From Nocardia goodfellowii (lineage in GTDB: Bacteria > Actinomycetota > Actinomycetes > Mycobacteriales > Mycobacteriaceae): DNA of 64,000 nt. The notes under the pieces were generated by a model, which saw nothing but the letters and a program-made list of their open reading frames with translations, was not told where the DNA came from and searched no databases. How positions within the stretch are numbered: the first letter of the stretch is position 1; each line of letters begins with the position of its first letter. Both the position numbers and the translations under genes were made by a program. Shown here in pieces: positions 41,616-50,097 of this stretch. Location: contig NZ_JAGGMR010000001.1 of the NCBI RefSeq assembly GCF_017875645.1, forward strand, positions 7,884,520 through 7,948,519, written 5' to 3'.

Positions 41616-42308
41616 TCAGCTCCATCGCCGATCCGGCGGCAGCGGCAGCTGTTCGAGCATCCACGCGGACACCTCATCCAAATCACCGTCCCGAATCCGC
41701 CGCGGCGCTTCCGCGATCACCCAATCAGCCAGCACCGGTGCGATATTCGGGCCTTCCCGATAGCAGCACACCTCCAACCGCCCACCTAACAGCTGCTGCC
41801 CCCACTCCCGCCAAAGCTCCCGAAAATGCCGGTCGGCAGCTGCCCCCGAAGTACGCGACCACACGTCCAGCCACGGTTCCACAGCATCGGTCAACGACAC
41901 CAGAAAACTGAGCACCACCGGCACCGAACGATCCGACCCGGCAAGCGTCTCCCGCCACAAAGCCTCACAAAACTTTTCGATCACCCCCGCCTCAGCCCAT
42001 TCCCTCCACCCTGCCGCGAACAACCGGCAACCAACCAACTCCCCATCAATCCACGCACCATCCTCCCCAACCCACCGCAACAACCGAGGCGCAACCCATC
42101 GCATCCACTCCCCACCACCATCAAACGTCGACCCCCACTTCCACACCGCCCGCAACAACTCCCGCTCCGCAATCTCCTCCACCGGCCCCGAAAGCCGCTC
42201 CAATTCCATAGAACTGAAGCAATGCGAACACCCCTCAACCGCCCTCATCCGCCCCACCCGCGACCCGAACACCCGCTCCAACTCCCCCAACACCACCTCA
42301 ACCACCAC
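41616..42308 (-). CDS. hypothetical protein with unusual G-ending codons
   Basis: 230 residues, Trp- and Glu-rich, with CSHC near residue 28; no known domain recognised. Codon choice favours GTG, TTG, GAG, CGG and GGG, whereas neighbours favour C-ending codons. The plus strand is correspondingly C/A-rich, and this skew continues through the non-coding DNA to about 43.1 kb. The stop codon (TGA) lies within the first unit of the adjacent 42-bp repeat array. GTG start without a clear ribosome-binding site. It may be a lineage-specific or acquired gene. Confidence 0.5.
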   Translation of the reverse strand: MVVEVVLGELERVFGSRVGRMRAVEGCSHCFSSMELERLSGPVEEIAERELLRAVWKWGSTFDGGGEWMRWVAPRLLRWVGEDGAWIDGELVGCRLFAAGWREWAEAGVIEKFCEALWRETLAGSDRSVPVVLSFLVSLTDAVEPWLDVWSRTSGAAADRHFRELWREWGQQLLGGRLEVCCYREGPNIAPVLADWVIAEAPRRIRDGDLDEVSAWMLEQLPLPPDRRWS

Positions 42309-43330
42309 CCGACGCTAACCACCCACCCCAACCGGCGGCCACCCCTTTTCACACACAAGCGCCCGAAACACTCTCCCCAACAACCACTGCCACTGCTCTT
42401 TCAACAACCACCCGCTACACCTCTCCCCACAGCAACCGCCCGCTACGCCCCCACACAGCAATCCCTGGTACGCCCCTTTCCACAGCAACCATGTTGCGCC
42501 CCTTTCCACAGCAACCATCTTGCGCCCCTTTCCACAGCAACCATGTTGTGCCGCTTTGCGGCAGCCACCTGCCACCGCGGGACGATCTCTTCGATGACCA
42601 CGGCCAGCGAGTGCGGCAGTTCACCGCACACGCCCTCCAGCGTGGCCTCCCAATGAGCTCGGCCATGAGGATTTCCTGGCTCGGCGGTGATCACGCTGTC
42701 AGGACAGAAAGTCGGGCCTCAGCCACTTCCCCACAAGAACCGCTGGGCACAACTCCCGCCACAACCGGTACGCCCGGAACGGGGCGTTGGCCGACCACAG
42801 CCCAAATGCCGTAGATGATGTTGGGAACCCGATCACCAGCCCTAGCCCGAGGGTCGCCCCGAAGGCGCCGAGCACCGGTACGGCAGCACTCGGTCACCAA
42901 ACAAGCCATGACTACCCGCCAGCCACATCTCCTACAACCACCAACCAGTTTTGTCCCCCACAACCGCCCGCCAAACTCTCCCACCAACACCCACCCGCCA
43001 AACACAACAACCGCCGGCCGCCCCGCCCACCACTCCCTCACCACCCCGACCGCGTAGTGATATTGCTGCCGAACTCGGCGTGTCATCAACAATTCGACTA
43101 CCGGATTCCGCCTCTCCCGACGATGAGCACCCCGGTAACCCCACGCCGACTACGGCTATGAGGCCGAACGTAGGCCGCCGATGGGTGCCCTACGTCGGCA
43201 TCAACGGTTGCGTCCCACCCTCATACGGCGCGGCGAGTTCAGGCACCTACTCCCTGTGCATCCCCGGCACATCGTTAAACCGTCCATATCCGGATCCGAA
43301 AAATGGTGGCCGACTCGACACCGCTTGCTC
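42309..43330. other. non-coding, C/A-rich region with broken coding fragments
   Basis: No intact gene. On the minus strand, short protein-like stretches lie in different frames (for example LWRELCPAVLVGKWLRPDFLS ending near 42692, and AHWEATLEGVCGELPHSLAV near 42600-42660). They look like pieces of a decayed gene. The left half holds the 26-bp array. Long plus-strand frames are Pro/Thr/His low-complexity and not credible. Confidence 0.5.
42471..42548. repeat. 26-bp tandem repeat, three copies
   Basis: Three head-to-tail copies beginning CGCCCCTTTCCACAGCAACC, identical except for one base in the middle copy (ATCTTG for ATGTTG). Two degenerate copies precede them from 42421. Confidence 0.95.
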
Positions 43331-43339
43331 ACGCTGCTC

Positions 43340-43465
43340 CCACAATGTCGGGCAGAGCCAGCGCGACCACGCCGGTCAGCGTCTGGACAGGCGGACGGAC
43401 GCTCCAAAATTCGATAACCTTCTTCCCGAAGCATCTCGAACTTCGCCAAATCGTGCTCGGCGACA
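43340..43465 (-). pseudogene. ridA 3'-end copy D (decayed)
   Basis: Minus-strand DNA that matches the last third of the intact RidA gene at 44336, with frameshifts. HDLAKFEMLR in one frame gives way to VRPPVQTLTGVVALALPD in another. The stop-codon end is lost. It is the most distant and most decayed of three copies. Confidence 0.7.
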
Positions 43466-43544
43466 ATGGCTTACCCCGCAGTGACGATGACGTCCCAGCA
43501 GCGGCCCACCCCGCAGGGACGTTGGCACCGATCCCGGCGGCGAC

Positions 43545-43695
43545 CTACCCCGCGGCGGGCGATGACTCGACCTCGAACAACAGGTCACGCAGCGCCATCC
43601 AGCCACGCCGATTTGCGTCTGAGCCGAGGCGGTCACCCCAGATTCGGCGATCGTCTTTCCGAGCACCTCGAGCTTCGCCAGATCGTGGTCGGCGA
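43545..43695 (-). pseudogene. ridA 3'-end copy C (frameshifted)
   Basis: Reads VADHDLAKLEVLGKTIAE, then after a frameshift RDLLFEVESSPAAG and a TAG stop in the same place as the intact gene. It lies about 235 bases from copy D and 265 from copy B. Confidence 0.78.
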
Positions 43696-43799
43696 CGATG
43701 GCCTGTCCCCGCAGCAGGACGGCCAACCCCACGGCTGGACGGCGTAGCCGGCAGCGACGATGGCCTACCCGGCGACGGGGACGCCATCCCAGCGACGTC

Positions 43800-43947
43800 C
43801 TACCCGACGGCCGCGATTGCGTCGACCTCGAACAGCATGTCGCGCAGAGGCATCGCGACCACGCCTATCAGCGTCTGGGCCAGGGCGGACGCTCCAATTC
43901 CGGCGATCTTCTTCCCGAGCACCTCGAACTTCGCCAAATCGTGGCCC
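43800..43947 (-). pseudogene. ridA 3'-end copy B (in frame, best preserved)
   Basis: Uninterrupted from HDLAKFEVLGKKIAGIG through QTLIGVVAMP to MLFEVDAIAAVG and a TAG stop. It corresponds to roughly the last 49 residues of the intact RidA protein. No start codon or ribosome-binding site is seen, so it is unlikely to be made alone. Confidence 0.82.
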
Positions 43948-43974
43948 ACAGCGACGGTGGCCTATCCTGCGGCG

Positions 43975-44295
43975 GAACGGCCGACCCCACAGCCGGACGA
44001 CCTACACCACAGCGGGACGACCTTCCCACAGCGGGACGGCGTAGCCCACAGCAGAGCGGCCTACCCCACAGCAGAGCGGCCTACCCCACAGCCGGACGAC
44101 CTCCCCCACAGCAGGACGACCTACCCCGCAGCGGAACGACCTTCCCGCAGCGGGACGGCCGATCCCACGACAGAACGGCCGGCCCACAGCCGGACGACCT
44201 ACCCCACAACGGGACGGCCGCGACGGCATCGACGATGGCCTACTCCACAACGGGACGACCTACGCCCCAACAGGACGGCGTAGCCCGAAGCGACG
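43975..44295. repeat. about 20-bp degenerate tandem repeats between ridA and copy B
   Basis: About 15 variants of CCCACAGCGGGACGACCTAC in direct orientation directly downstream of the intact gene. Variants replace CGGGACGACC by CAGAGCGGCC or CCGGACGACC. No coding potential. Confidence 0.85.
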
Positions 44296-44335
44296 ATGGC
44301 CTAGCCCTTGGCGACGACGCCATCCCACCGACGGC

Positions 44336-44731
44336 CTACCCGACCGCCGCGACGGCATCGACCTCGAACAACATGCCGGGCAGAGCCAACGCGGCCACCC
44401 CGACCAACGTCTGGACCGGCGGGCGGTCGCCCCAGATTTCGGCGATCTTCTTCCCGAGCACCTCGAGTTTCCCCAGATCGTGGTCGACGATGAACGTGCG
44501 TAGCTGGAAGACGTCGGCGTAGTCCAAACCGGCTGAGCCCAAAGCGGTTCCGAGGTTGGTGAAGGCCCGGTCGACCTGGGTCGCGAAATCCGTACTGGTG
44601 GTGTGGCCTTCGGCGTCGGAGTCGTATTGTCCGGCGATGAAGACCAGTTCGCCGCGTACTCGGGCGACGTGGCTGTAGCCGAATCCGGTGGGGTCGTGCA
44701 GTTCTGGGGGGTTGGTGATTTCGATGGTCAT
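44336..44731 (-). CDS. RidA/YjgF family protein lacking the deaminase arginine
   Basis: 131 residues. YjgF-family fold pattern: HVARVRGELVFIAGQ, QVDRAFTNLGTALGSAGL, DVFQLRTFIVD and MLFEVDAVA. Active RidA enamine/imine deaminases have Arg in a PARS motif near the C-terminus; here the position reads PVQT, so classical deaminase activity is doubtful and it fits a Rid4-7-type subgroup. ATG start. Three truncated copies of its 3' third lie downstream. Confidence 0.9.
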   Translation of the reverse strand: MTIEITNPPELHDPTGFGYSHVARVRGELVFIAGQYDSDAEGHTTSTDFATQVDRAFTNLGTALGSAGLDYADVFQLRTFIVDHDLGKLEVLGKKIAEIWGDRPPVQTLVGVAALALPGMLFEVDAVAAVG

Positions 44732-44768
44732 AGTGAGATGACGACGTGGCGCACCGAGGTGTGACAGC

Positions 44769-44804
44769 GCGAAAGCCCGCCTCCCGAGGGAGACGGGCTT
44801 TCGC
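44769..44804 (-). terminator. strong hairpin terminator after doxX
   Basis: GCGAAAGCCCG and CGGGCTTTCGC frame CCTCCCGAGGGAGA, giving a stem of about 16 pairs with one mismatch, 12 bases past the doxX stop codon. It also insulates the RidA gene from upstream transcription. Confidence 0.85.
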
Positions 44805-44816
44805 GATGCCGAGGGA

Positions 44817-45380
44817 TCAGAGCACCCACTTCAGGATCAATGTCAGCACGCCCGCGACGACTGCCAGGGCCACCGCGCCCGCGCCGATCACGAAACCCTT
44901 ACGCTCCCAGGGCCGGCCGTAGTCCAGCGAGTACTTGCCGGCGCCGGTGAAGGCGAGGGTCACGCCGGCGGCGGCGAACAGCAGCGCCATCTCGTAACCG
45001 GGCTGCCAGCCCTGCGCGCCGACCGTACCGAACAGACCGTTGGCCCAGGTCGCGTTGATCGCGTTGATCATGGTGCCGATCATGATCGCGGCGGCCAGCG
45101 GGGTGGCCAGACCCAGCAGCAGCAACAGCCCACCACCCAGTTCGCTGATCGCGGCGAGGGTGCCGAAGAACTTGCCCGGGTTGTAACCCATGGCTTCGAA
45201 ACCGGCGTTGTTGGCTTCCAGCCCCGGGCCGTCGAACCAGCCGAACAACTTCTGGGCGCCGTGGATGGCCATCAGGCCGCCGAAGAGGACGCGTGCGGCC
45301 AACAGGCCGATGTCGGTGGCGCTCCCGTCGAGCGACGACGTGGTCGCGAGTTTCGACTTCGATTCGGTGGTGGTGGTCAT
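44817..45380 (-). CDS. DoxX family membrane protein
   Basis: 187 residues with four to five hydrophobic helices. LAARVLFGGLMAIHGAQKLFGWF and GTLAAISELGGGLLLLLGLATPLAA are DoxX hallmarks. In mycobacteria DoxX acts with superoxide dismutase and SseA in a membrane oxidoreductase complex; neither partner gene is in this window. ATG with GAGGAACC just before it. It is followed by a strong terminator. Confidence 0.93.
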   Translation of the reverse strand: MTTTTESKSKLATTSSLDGSATDIGLLAARVLFGGLMAIHGAQKLFGWFDGPGLEANNAGFEAMGYNPGKFFGTLAAISELGGGLLLLLGLATPLAAAIMIGTMINAINATWANGLFGTVGAQGWQPGYEMALLFAAAGVTLAFTGAGKYSLDYGRPWERKGFVIGAGAVALAVVAGVLTLILKWVL

Positions 45381-45389
45381 GCTGGTTCC

Positions 45390-45476
45390 TCATCCCTGCG
45401 TGGTGGACAGCTTTTCCTTAGCTTCGGCAACAACCGGACCGAGGTCCGATTGAAGCACGTTGTGACCCAACCACAT
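45390..45476 (-). CDS. possible small ORF between NCS2 permease and doxX, 28 aa
   Basis: ATG-initiated frame MWLGHNVLQSDLGPVVAEAK continuing to STTQG, with a balanced, protein-like composition. Its TGA overlaps the doxX ribosome-binding site, so it could couple translation to doxX. No convincing ribosome-binding site of its own; could be chance. Confidence 0.25.
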   Translation of the reverse strand: MWLGHNVLQSDLGPVVAEAKEKLSTTQG

Positions 45477-45508
45477 CCAAGATGCGGGTATTCCAACGCC
45501 CGGCGAAT

Positions 45509-46870
45509 TTATTCGGCCAGGAAGAAGAAATAGCCGGCGAACACCACCATCAAAATCCACATCGTCGGGTGGATCTCCTTGAACTTGCCTTTCGCGGCCA
45601 TGACGATCGGGTAGAAGATCATGCCCATGGCCAACCCGTTGGCGATCGAGTATGTGAGCGGCATCATGACGATCGTGATGAACGCCGGGACCGAATACTC
45701 CAGCCGGCCCCAATCGATGTCCCCGAGCGAGCGCGCCATCAGGATGCCGACGACGATCAGCGCGGGCGCGGTGATCTCGCCCGAACCCGCCACGATCGCG
45801 AAGATCGGATAGCAGAACATCGCGAGCAGGAACCAGCCCGCGGTGGTGATCGCGGTGAGGCCGGTGCGTCCGCCCGCTGTCACACCCGCGGTCGATTCGA
45901 CGTAGGCGGTGGTGGTGGAGGTACCGATGACGGCGCCGGCCATGGTGCCGACCGAGTCCGCGGCGAACGCGCTGGACGCGCGGGGCAGGCGGCCGTCCTT
46001 GTCGAGCAACCCGGCCTGGTTCGCGACACCGATCAGCGTGCCGGAGGCATCGAAGAAGTCGACGAACAGCATGGTCAACACCACGATGGCCATCTGCGCG
46101 GTGAACGCGTCGGGCAGATGGATGATCGCCTGGCCGAACGTCTGGTCCAGGCCCTTCGGCATTTCCACGACACCGTCGGGCAGGTCGACCAGACCGGTGA
46201 CGATGCCGAGCAGCGCGGTCAGCACGATGCCGTAGAGCACCGCGCCGTGCCAGCCGCGGACCAGGAAGATCACCGTCACGACGAGGCCGAACAGTGCGAG
46301 CAGGGTGGTGCCCTTGTGGAAATCGCCGAGCGTGACGAAGGTGGCCTCGCTGGCGCGCACGATGCCGGCGGCTTTCAACCCGAGGAAGGCCACGAACAAG
46401 CCGATGCCCGCGCCGACCGCCAGCTTCATCTGCATCGGTATCGAGTCGAGGATCTTCTCGCGGACCTTGGTGACCGCGAGGATGAAGAAGATGACGCCGG
46501 AGAGGAAGGTGCCCGACAGCGCGACCTCCCACGGGATGCCCATGCTCAGCACGACGGTGTAGGCGAAGAACGCGTTGAGGCCCATGCCCGGCGCGAGCGC
46601 GATCGGGTACTTGGCCCACAGACCCATCACCACGGTGCCGAACACCGCCGCGACGGCGGTCGCGGTGAAGACCGCCTGCGTCGGAATACCCTTGGCGCCG
46701 AGCGGGCCGTGATCGCCGAGCACCGCGGGATTCACCGCCAATACATAGGACATGGCCAGGAAGGTGACCGTACCGGCCATCAACTCGCGCTTCATGGTCG
46801 AGCCGTTGTCGCTGACGCCGAAGAATGCGTCGATGCGACTACGCGTGCGAGGTGGCACGTCGGTGGCCAT
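45509..46870 (-). CDS. NCS2 family purine permease, AzgA/GhxP-like
   Basis: 453 residues with about 12-14 transmembrane segments. TFLAMSYVLAVNPAVLGD, ALAPGMGLNAFFAYTVV, LFVDFFDASGTLIGV and GTSTTTAYVESTAGVTAGGRTGL are family signatures. It imports hypoxanthine, guanine or adenine with protons. ATG with TGGAG. No purine riboswitch is seen in the 130-base upstream gap. Probably followed on the same transcript by doxX, 130 bases away. Confidence 0.94.
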   Translation of the reverse strand: MATDVPPRTRSRIDAFFGVSDNGSTMKRELMAGTVTFLAMSYVLAVNPAVLGDHGPLGAKGIPTQAVFTATAVAAVFGTVVMGLWAKYPIALAPGMGLNAFFAYTVVLSMGIPWEVALSGTFLSGVIFFILAVTKVREKILDSIPMQMKLAVGAGIGLFVAFLGLKAAGIVRASEATFVTLGDFHKGTTLLALFGLVVTVIFLVRGWHGAVLYGIVLTALLGIVTGLVDLPDGVVEMPKGLDQTFGQAIIHLPDAFTAQMAIVVLTMLFVDFFDASGTLIGVANQAGLLDKDGRLPRASSAFAADSVGTMAGAVIGTSTTTAYVESTAGVTAGGRTGLTAITTAGWFLLAMFCYPIFAIVAGSGEITAPALIVVGILMARSLGDIDWGRLEYSVPAFITIVMMPLTYSIANGLAMGMIFYPIVMAAKGKFKEIHPTMWILMVVFAGYFFFLAE

Positions 46871-47003
46871 GTGGGTTCTCCAGTCGTGGATAAGTACAAA
46901 AGGGGTGCTCAGGCACGGTAGCGGACAGTTGCCTGAATTGGAGATTCGTACCAGTCGCGTTATCCGGCGACCGTGACGATCCTCACCCCTGTACCAGGAC
47001 CGG

Positions 47004-49574
47004 TCAGGCGCTGGGGGCGGCGACCAATCCCAGCTCGGCGTCGGAGGCGAGCAGATCGTGGTGCGGCAGCACCCGGACGGTGTAGCCGACGGCGCCGGAC
47101 AGCGGGACCGGGGTATCGACCGCGAACAGTTCTACACCCGAGTCGGTCCCGGTGTGCGTCATCGGGATGGTGGTCACGTCGGAGAGATCGTCGGTCGGCG
47201 AGACCCGGCCGAACACTGCCTGAACCACCACATCCGAGACCCGCAGCCCGCCGAGATCGACGCGGGCCGTCAGCGACAGATGCGCGCCGATGACCGGAGT
47301 GTCCGGCAGACCCGTGCTGTCGACCTGGACCACTCGCAACTTCGGCCACGCCGACTCGATGCGCTGACGGTATTCCGAAACCGTTCGGGCACCGGCGAAC
47401 TCGTCCGCCACAACGCTCCGGCAGGCGGCGGCCGCCGGGGCGTAATACCGCACCGCGTAATCGCGAACCATGCGCGAGGCGAGCACCTGCGGGCCCAGCG
47501 TCTGCAGGGTGTGCCGCACCATTTCCACCCAGCGCACCGGCATACCCTCGGCATCGCGCTGGTAGAAGCGCGGCGCGACGGTGCGCTCGAACAGGTCGTA
47601 GAGCGCGGCGGCTTCCAGATCGTCGCGGCGGTGCTCGTCGGTGACGCCGTCGGCGGTCGGTATGGCCCAGCCGTTCTCGCCGTCGAACATCTCATCCCAC
47701 CAGCCGTCCCGGATGGACAGGTTCAGCCCGCCGTTCAACGCCGACTTCATGCCCGAGGTACCGCACGCTTCCAGCGGGCGCAGCGGATTGTTCAGCCAGA
47801 CATCGCAGCCCCAGTACAGGTACCGGGCCATCGACATGTCGTAGTCGGGCAGGAAGACGATGCGGTGCCGCACCTCCGGGTCGTCGGCGAACCGGACCAC
47901 CTGCTGGATCAGCGATTTGCCGCCGTCGTCGGCGGGATGACTCTTGCCCGCCACCACCAGTTGCATCGGGCGGTCGGGGTCGAGCAGCAGCGCGCGCAGC
48001 CGTTCCGGGTCGCGCAGCATCAGGGTGAGCCGCTTGTAGGTCGGCACCCGGCGCGCGAACCCGACGGTCAGCACGTTTGGATCGAAAACACTGTCCACCC
48101 AGCCGAGTTCGGCTTCGGCGGCCCCGCGCTGCACCCAGGACGCGCGGACCCGGCGGCGCACCTCCGCGACGAGCAGGGCGCGCAGATTGTTGCGGGTGGA
48201 CCACAGTTCCCGGAGGTCGACCTCGCGCAGCCGTTCCCAGCCGCGCGCCTCCTCCACCAGTTCCTTGCCGATGTGCTCGCGCGCCTTGTCCAGCCACTCC
48301 CGCGCCGCCCAGGTGGGTGCGTGCACGCCGTTGGTGACCGAGCCGATCGGCACCTCGGCCGCGTCGAAGCCCGGCCACAGTGCCGCGAACATCTCCCGGC
48401 TGACCTCACCGTGCAGTTGGGAAACGCCGTTGGCGCGCTGAGCCAGTCGCAGACCCATGTGCGCCATATTGAAGACCGACGGGTCGTTCTCGCGCCCCAG
48501 CGTCAGGATTCGATCGACGAAAAGTCCTGGCAGCAGGGCGGATTCAGCTTCACCGTGCGCGCCGCCGAAATAGCGGCGCACCAGCGGCATCGGGAACCGG
48601 TCGATGCCGGCGGGCACGGGGGTGTGTGTGGTGAACACCGTCCCGGCCCGGACGGTAGCCAGCGCGGTATCGAAATCCAGTCCGCCAGAGACATATTCGC
48701 GAATGCGCTCGACGCCAAGGAAGCCGGCGTGGCCTTCGTTCATATGAAACACGTCGGGATCGGGCAGCCCTTCGGCACGGGTGTAGGCCCGCACCGCCCG
48801 CACGCCGCCGATACCGGCCAGGATCTCCTGCTTGATTCGATGATCCTGATCACCGCCGTAGAGGCGGTCGGTGACGGCGCGCAACTCCGGATCGTTCTCC
48901 GCGATATCGGAGTCCAGCAGTAGCAACGGGATTCGGCCGACCTGCGCGATCCACACCCGCGCCCGCAGCACCCGCTGATCCGGCATCGCCACGTGGATCA
49001 GCACCGGCGAGCCCTCGGCCGTCAGCAGTCGCAGCGGCAGGCCCTGCGGATCCAGCGCCGGATAGTGCTCGATCTGCCAGCCGTCCGCCGACAGGGACTG
49101 CCGGAAATAGCCGGAGCGATAGAGCAATCCGACGCCGATCAGCGGCAATCCCAAATCGGAGGCGGCCTTGAGATGGTCGCCCGCGAGGATGCCGAGACCG
49201 CCGGAGTAGTTCGGCAGTACCTCGGTGACGCCGAACTCCATGGAGAAGTAGGCGATGCCGTTGATCTGTTCGGCCAGCTGGCTTTGGAACCACAGCGGCT
49301 TGGTCAGATATTCGCGCAGATCCGCGGCCGCCGCGTCCACCCGGGCCGTGTACTCCGCGTCGCCGGCGAGTTCGTCCAGCCGCGCCGCGGGCACCTCGCC
49401 GAGCATCCGCACCGGATCGTGCGCGACCTCGCGCCACAGTGCCGGGTCCAGCGTCTCGAACAGATCCTGCGTGGGCCAATGCCACGACCAGCGCAAATTG
49501 GTGGACAACTCGGCCAGGGCCGCGAGCCGCTCCGGCAGATGGGCCCGGACAGTGAATCTGCGCAGCGCTTTCAC
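47004..49574 (-). CDS. glgP: alpha-glucan (maltodextrin) phosphorylase GlgP
   Basis: 856 residues, the long actinobacterial/archaeal type. AYFSMEFGVTEVLPNYSGGLGILAGDHLKAASDLG is covered in the N-terminal half, and TTHTPVPAGIDRF in the middle. EACGTSGMKSALNGGLNLS near residue 605 holds the PLP-binding Lys. It removes glucose-1-phosphate units from glycogen-type glucan. With glgE and glgB a few kilobases away it closes a loop of glucan building and breakdown. It corresponds to Rv1328. No overlapping neighbours. Confidence 0.95.
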   Translation of the reverse strand: MKALRRFTVRAHLPERLAALAELSTNLRWSWHWPTQDLFETLDPALWREVAHDPVRMLGEVPAARLDELAGDAEYTARVDAAAADLREYLTKPLWFQSQLAEQINGIAYFSMEFGVTEVLPNYSGGLGILAGDHLKAASDLGLPLIGVGLLYRSGYFRQSLSADGWQIEHYPALDPQGLPLRLLTAEGSPVLIHVAMPDQRVLRARVWIAQVGRIPLLLLDSDIAENDPELRAVTDRLYGGDQDHRIKQEILAGIGGVRAVRAYTRAEGLPDPDVFHMNEGHAGFLGVERIREYVSGGLDFDTALATVRAGTVFTTHTPVPAGIDRFPMPLVRRYFGGAHGEAESALLPGLFVDRILTLGRENDPSVFNMAHMGLRLAQRANGVSQLHGEVSREMFAALWPGFDAAEVPIGSVTNGVHAPTWAAREWLDKAREHIGKELVEEARGWERLREVDLRELWSTRNNLRALLVAEVRRRVRASWVQRGAAEAELGWVDSVFDPNVLTVGFARRVPTYKRLTLMLRDPERLRALLLDPDRPMQLVVAGKSHPADDGGKSLIQQVVRFADDPEVRHRIVFLPDYDMSMARYLYWGCDVWLNNPLRPLEACGTSGMKSALNGGLNLSIRDGWWDEMFDGENGWAIPTADGVTDEHRRDDLEAAALYDLFERTVAPRFYQRDAEGMPVRWVEMVRHTLQTLGPQVLASRMVRDYAVRYYAPAAAACRSVVADEFAGARTVSEYRQRIESAWPKLRVVQVDSTGLPDTPVIGAHLSLTARVDLGGLRVSDVVVQAVFGRVSPTDDLSDVTTIPMTHTGTDSGVELFAVDTPVPLSGAVGYTVRVLPHHDLLASDAELGLVAAPSA

Positions 49575-49630
49575 CCCGCGAACCCTACCGAATCCCCCAG
49601 GTCAGTGCAGACGCCGCGGCCGCGCGCCGC

Positions 49631-50083
49631 TCACTGCGCCGGCTTCTCGGCCAGTTCGGCGGCATACTCGGGACTGAACTGGCCGGCGAACTCCGCCGAC
49701 GGGGCGATCTCCATGATCACGTCGAGGAGCACGCCGCTGGGGTCGGCGACGATGAAGTGCCGCTGGCCGAAGTCCTCCGAGCGGATTTCCAGTTCGGCCG
49801 GTATCCCGCCGCGGACGACCATCCGCTCCCACTCCGCGTCCACGTCGTCGACCTCGAAGTTGAGCAGCAGGCCTTGCACCGGCTTGCGGTACGCGGCCGG
49901 GACCGTCGGGTGGGTGTAGTCGAGCAGCGCCAGCTCATAGGACTTTTCGCCGCGCTGCCGTCGCAGGCTGACATACCAGTCGGCCTCGAAGGTGATCTCG
50001 AAGCCGAGCCACCGGGTGTAGAAGTCGCGGGTGGCGGCGATCTTGCCGGTGCCCAGGACGGGGTAGAAGCTGTTGAGTTCCAT
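49631..50083 (-). CDS. glyoxalase/VOC family protein
   Basis: About 150 residues from ATG 50083, preceded by AAAGG. Two beta-alpha-beta-beta-beta modules: [24 protein letters not shown], then [17 protein letters not shown] and [19 protein letters not shown]. Metal ligands are not clearly conserved, so it may be a resistance or sensing protein (bleomycin-resistance-like) rather than an enzyme. Divergent from a TetR gene and probably repressed by it via two identical-type operators. Confidence 0.9.
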   Translation of the reverse strand: MELNSFYPVLGTGKIAATRDFYTRWLGFEITFEADWYVSLRRQRGEKSYELALLDYTHPTVPAAYRKPVQGLLLNFEVDDVDAEWERMVVRGGIPAELEIRSEDFGQRHFIVADPSGVLLDVIMEIAPSAEFAGQFSPEYAAELAEKPAQ

Positions 50084-50097
50084 GCTCGGACCTTTCA

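Noticed and set aside
41143..41664. 173-codon minus-strand protein with GGAEMAGM/LRWKQW repeats
   Set aside because: It is the translation of the 42-bp array and overlaps the end of the gene at 41616 in another frame; no start signal.
42421..42548. CRISPR array
   Set aside because: Units are contiguous without spacers and no cas genes are near.
43201..43449. Independent 82-codon gene on the minus strand
   Set aside because: It is one frame through the decayed RidA copy D.
46871..47003. Purine riboswitch before the NCS2 permease
   Set aside because: The 130 bases lack the conserved purine-aptamer core and any three-way-junction pattern.
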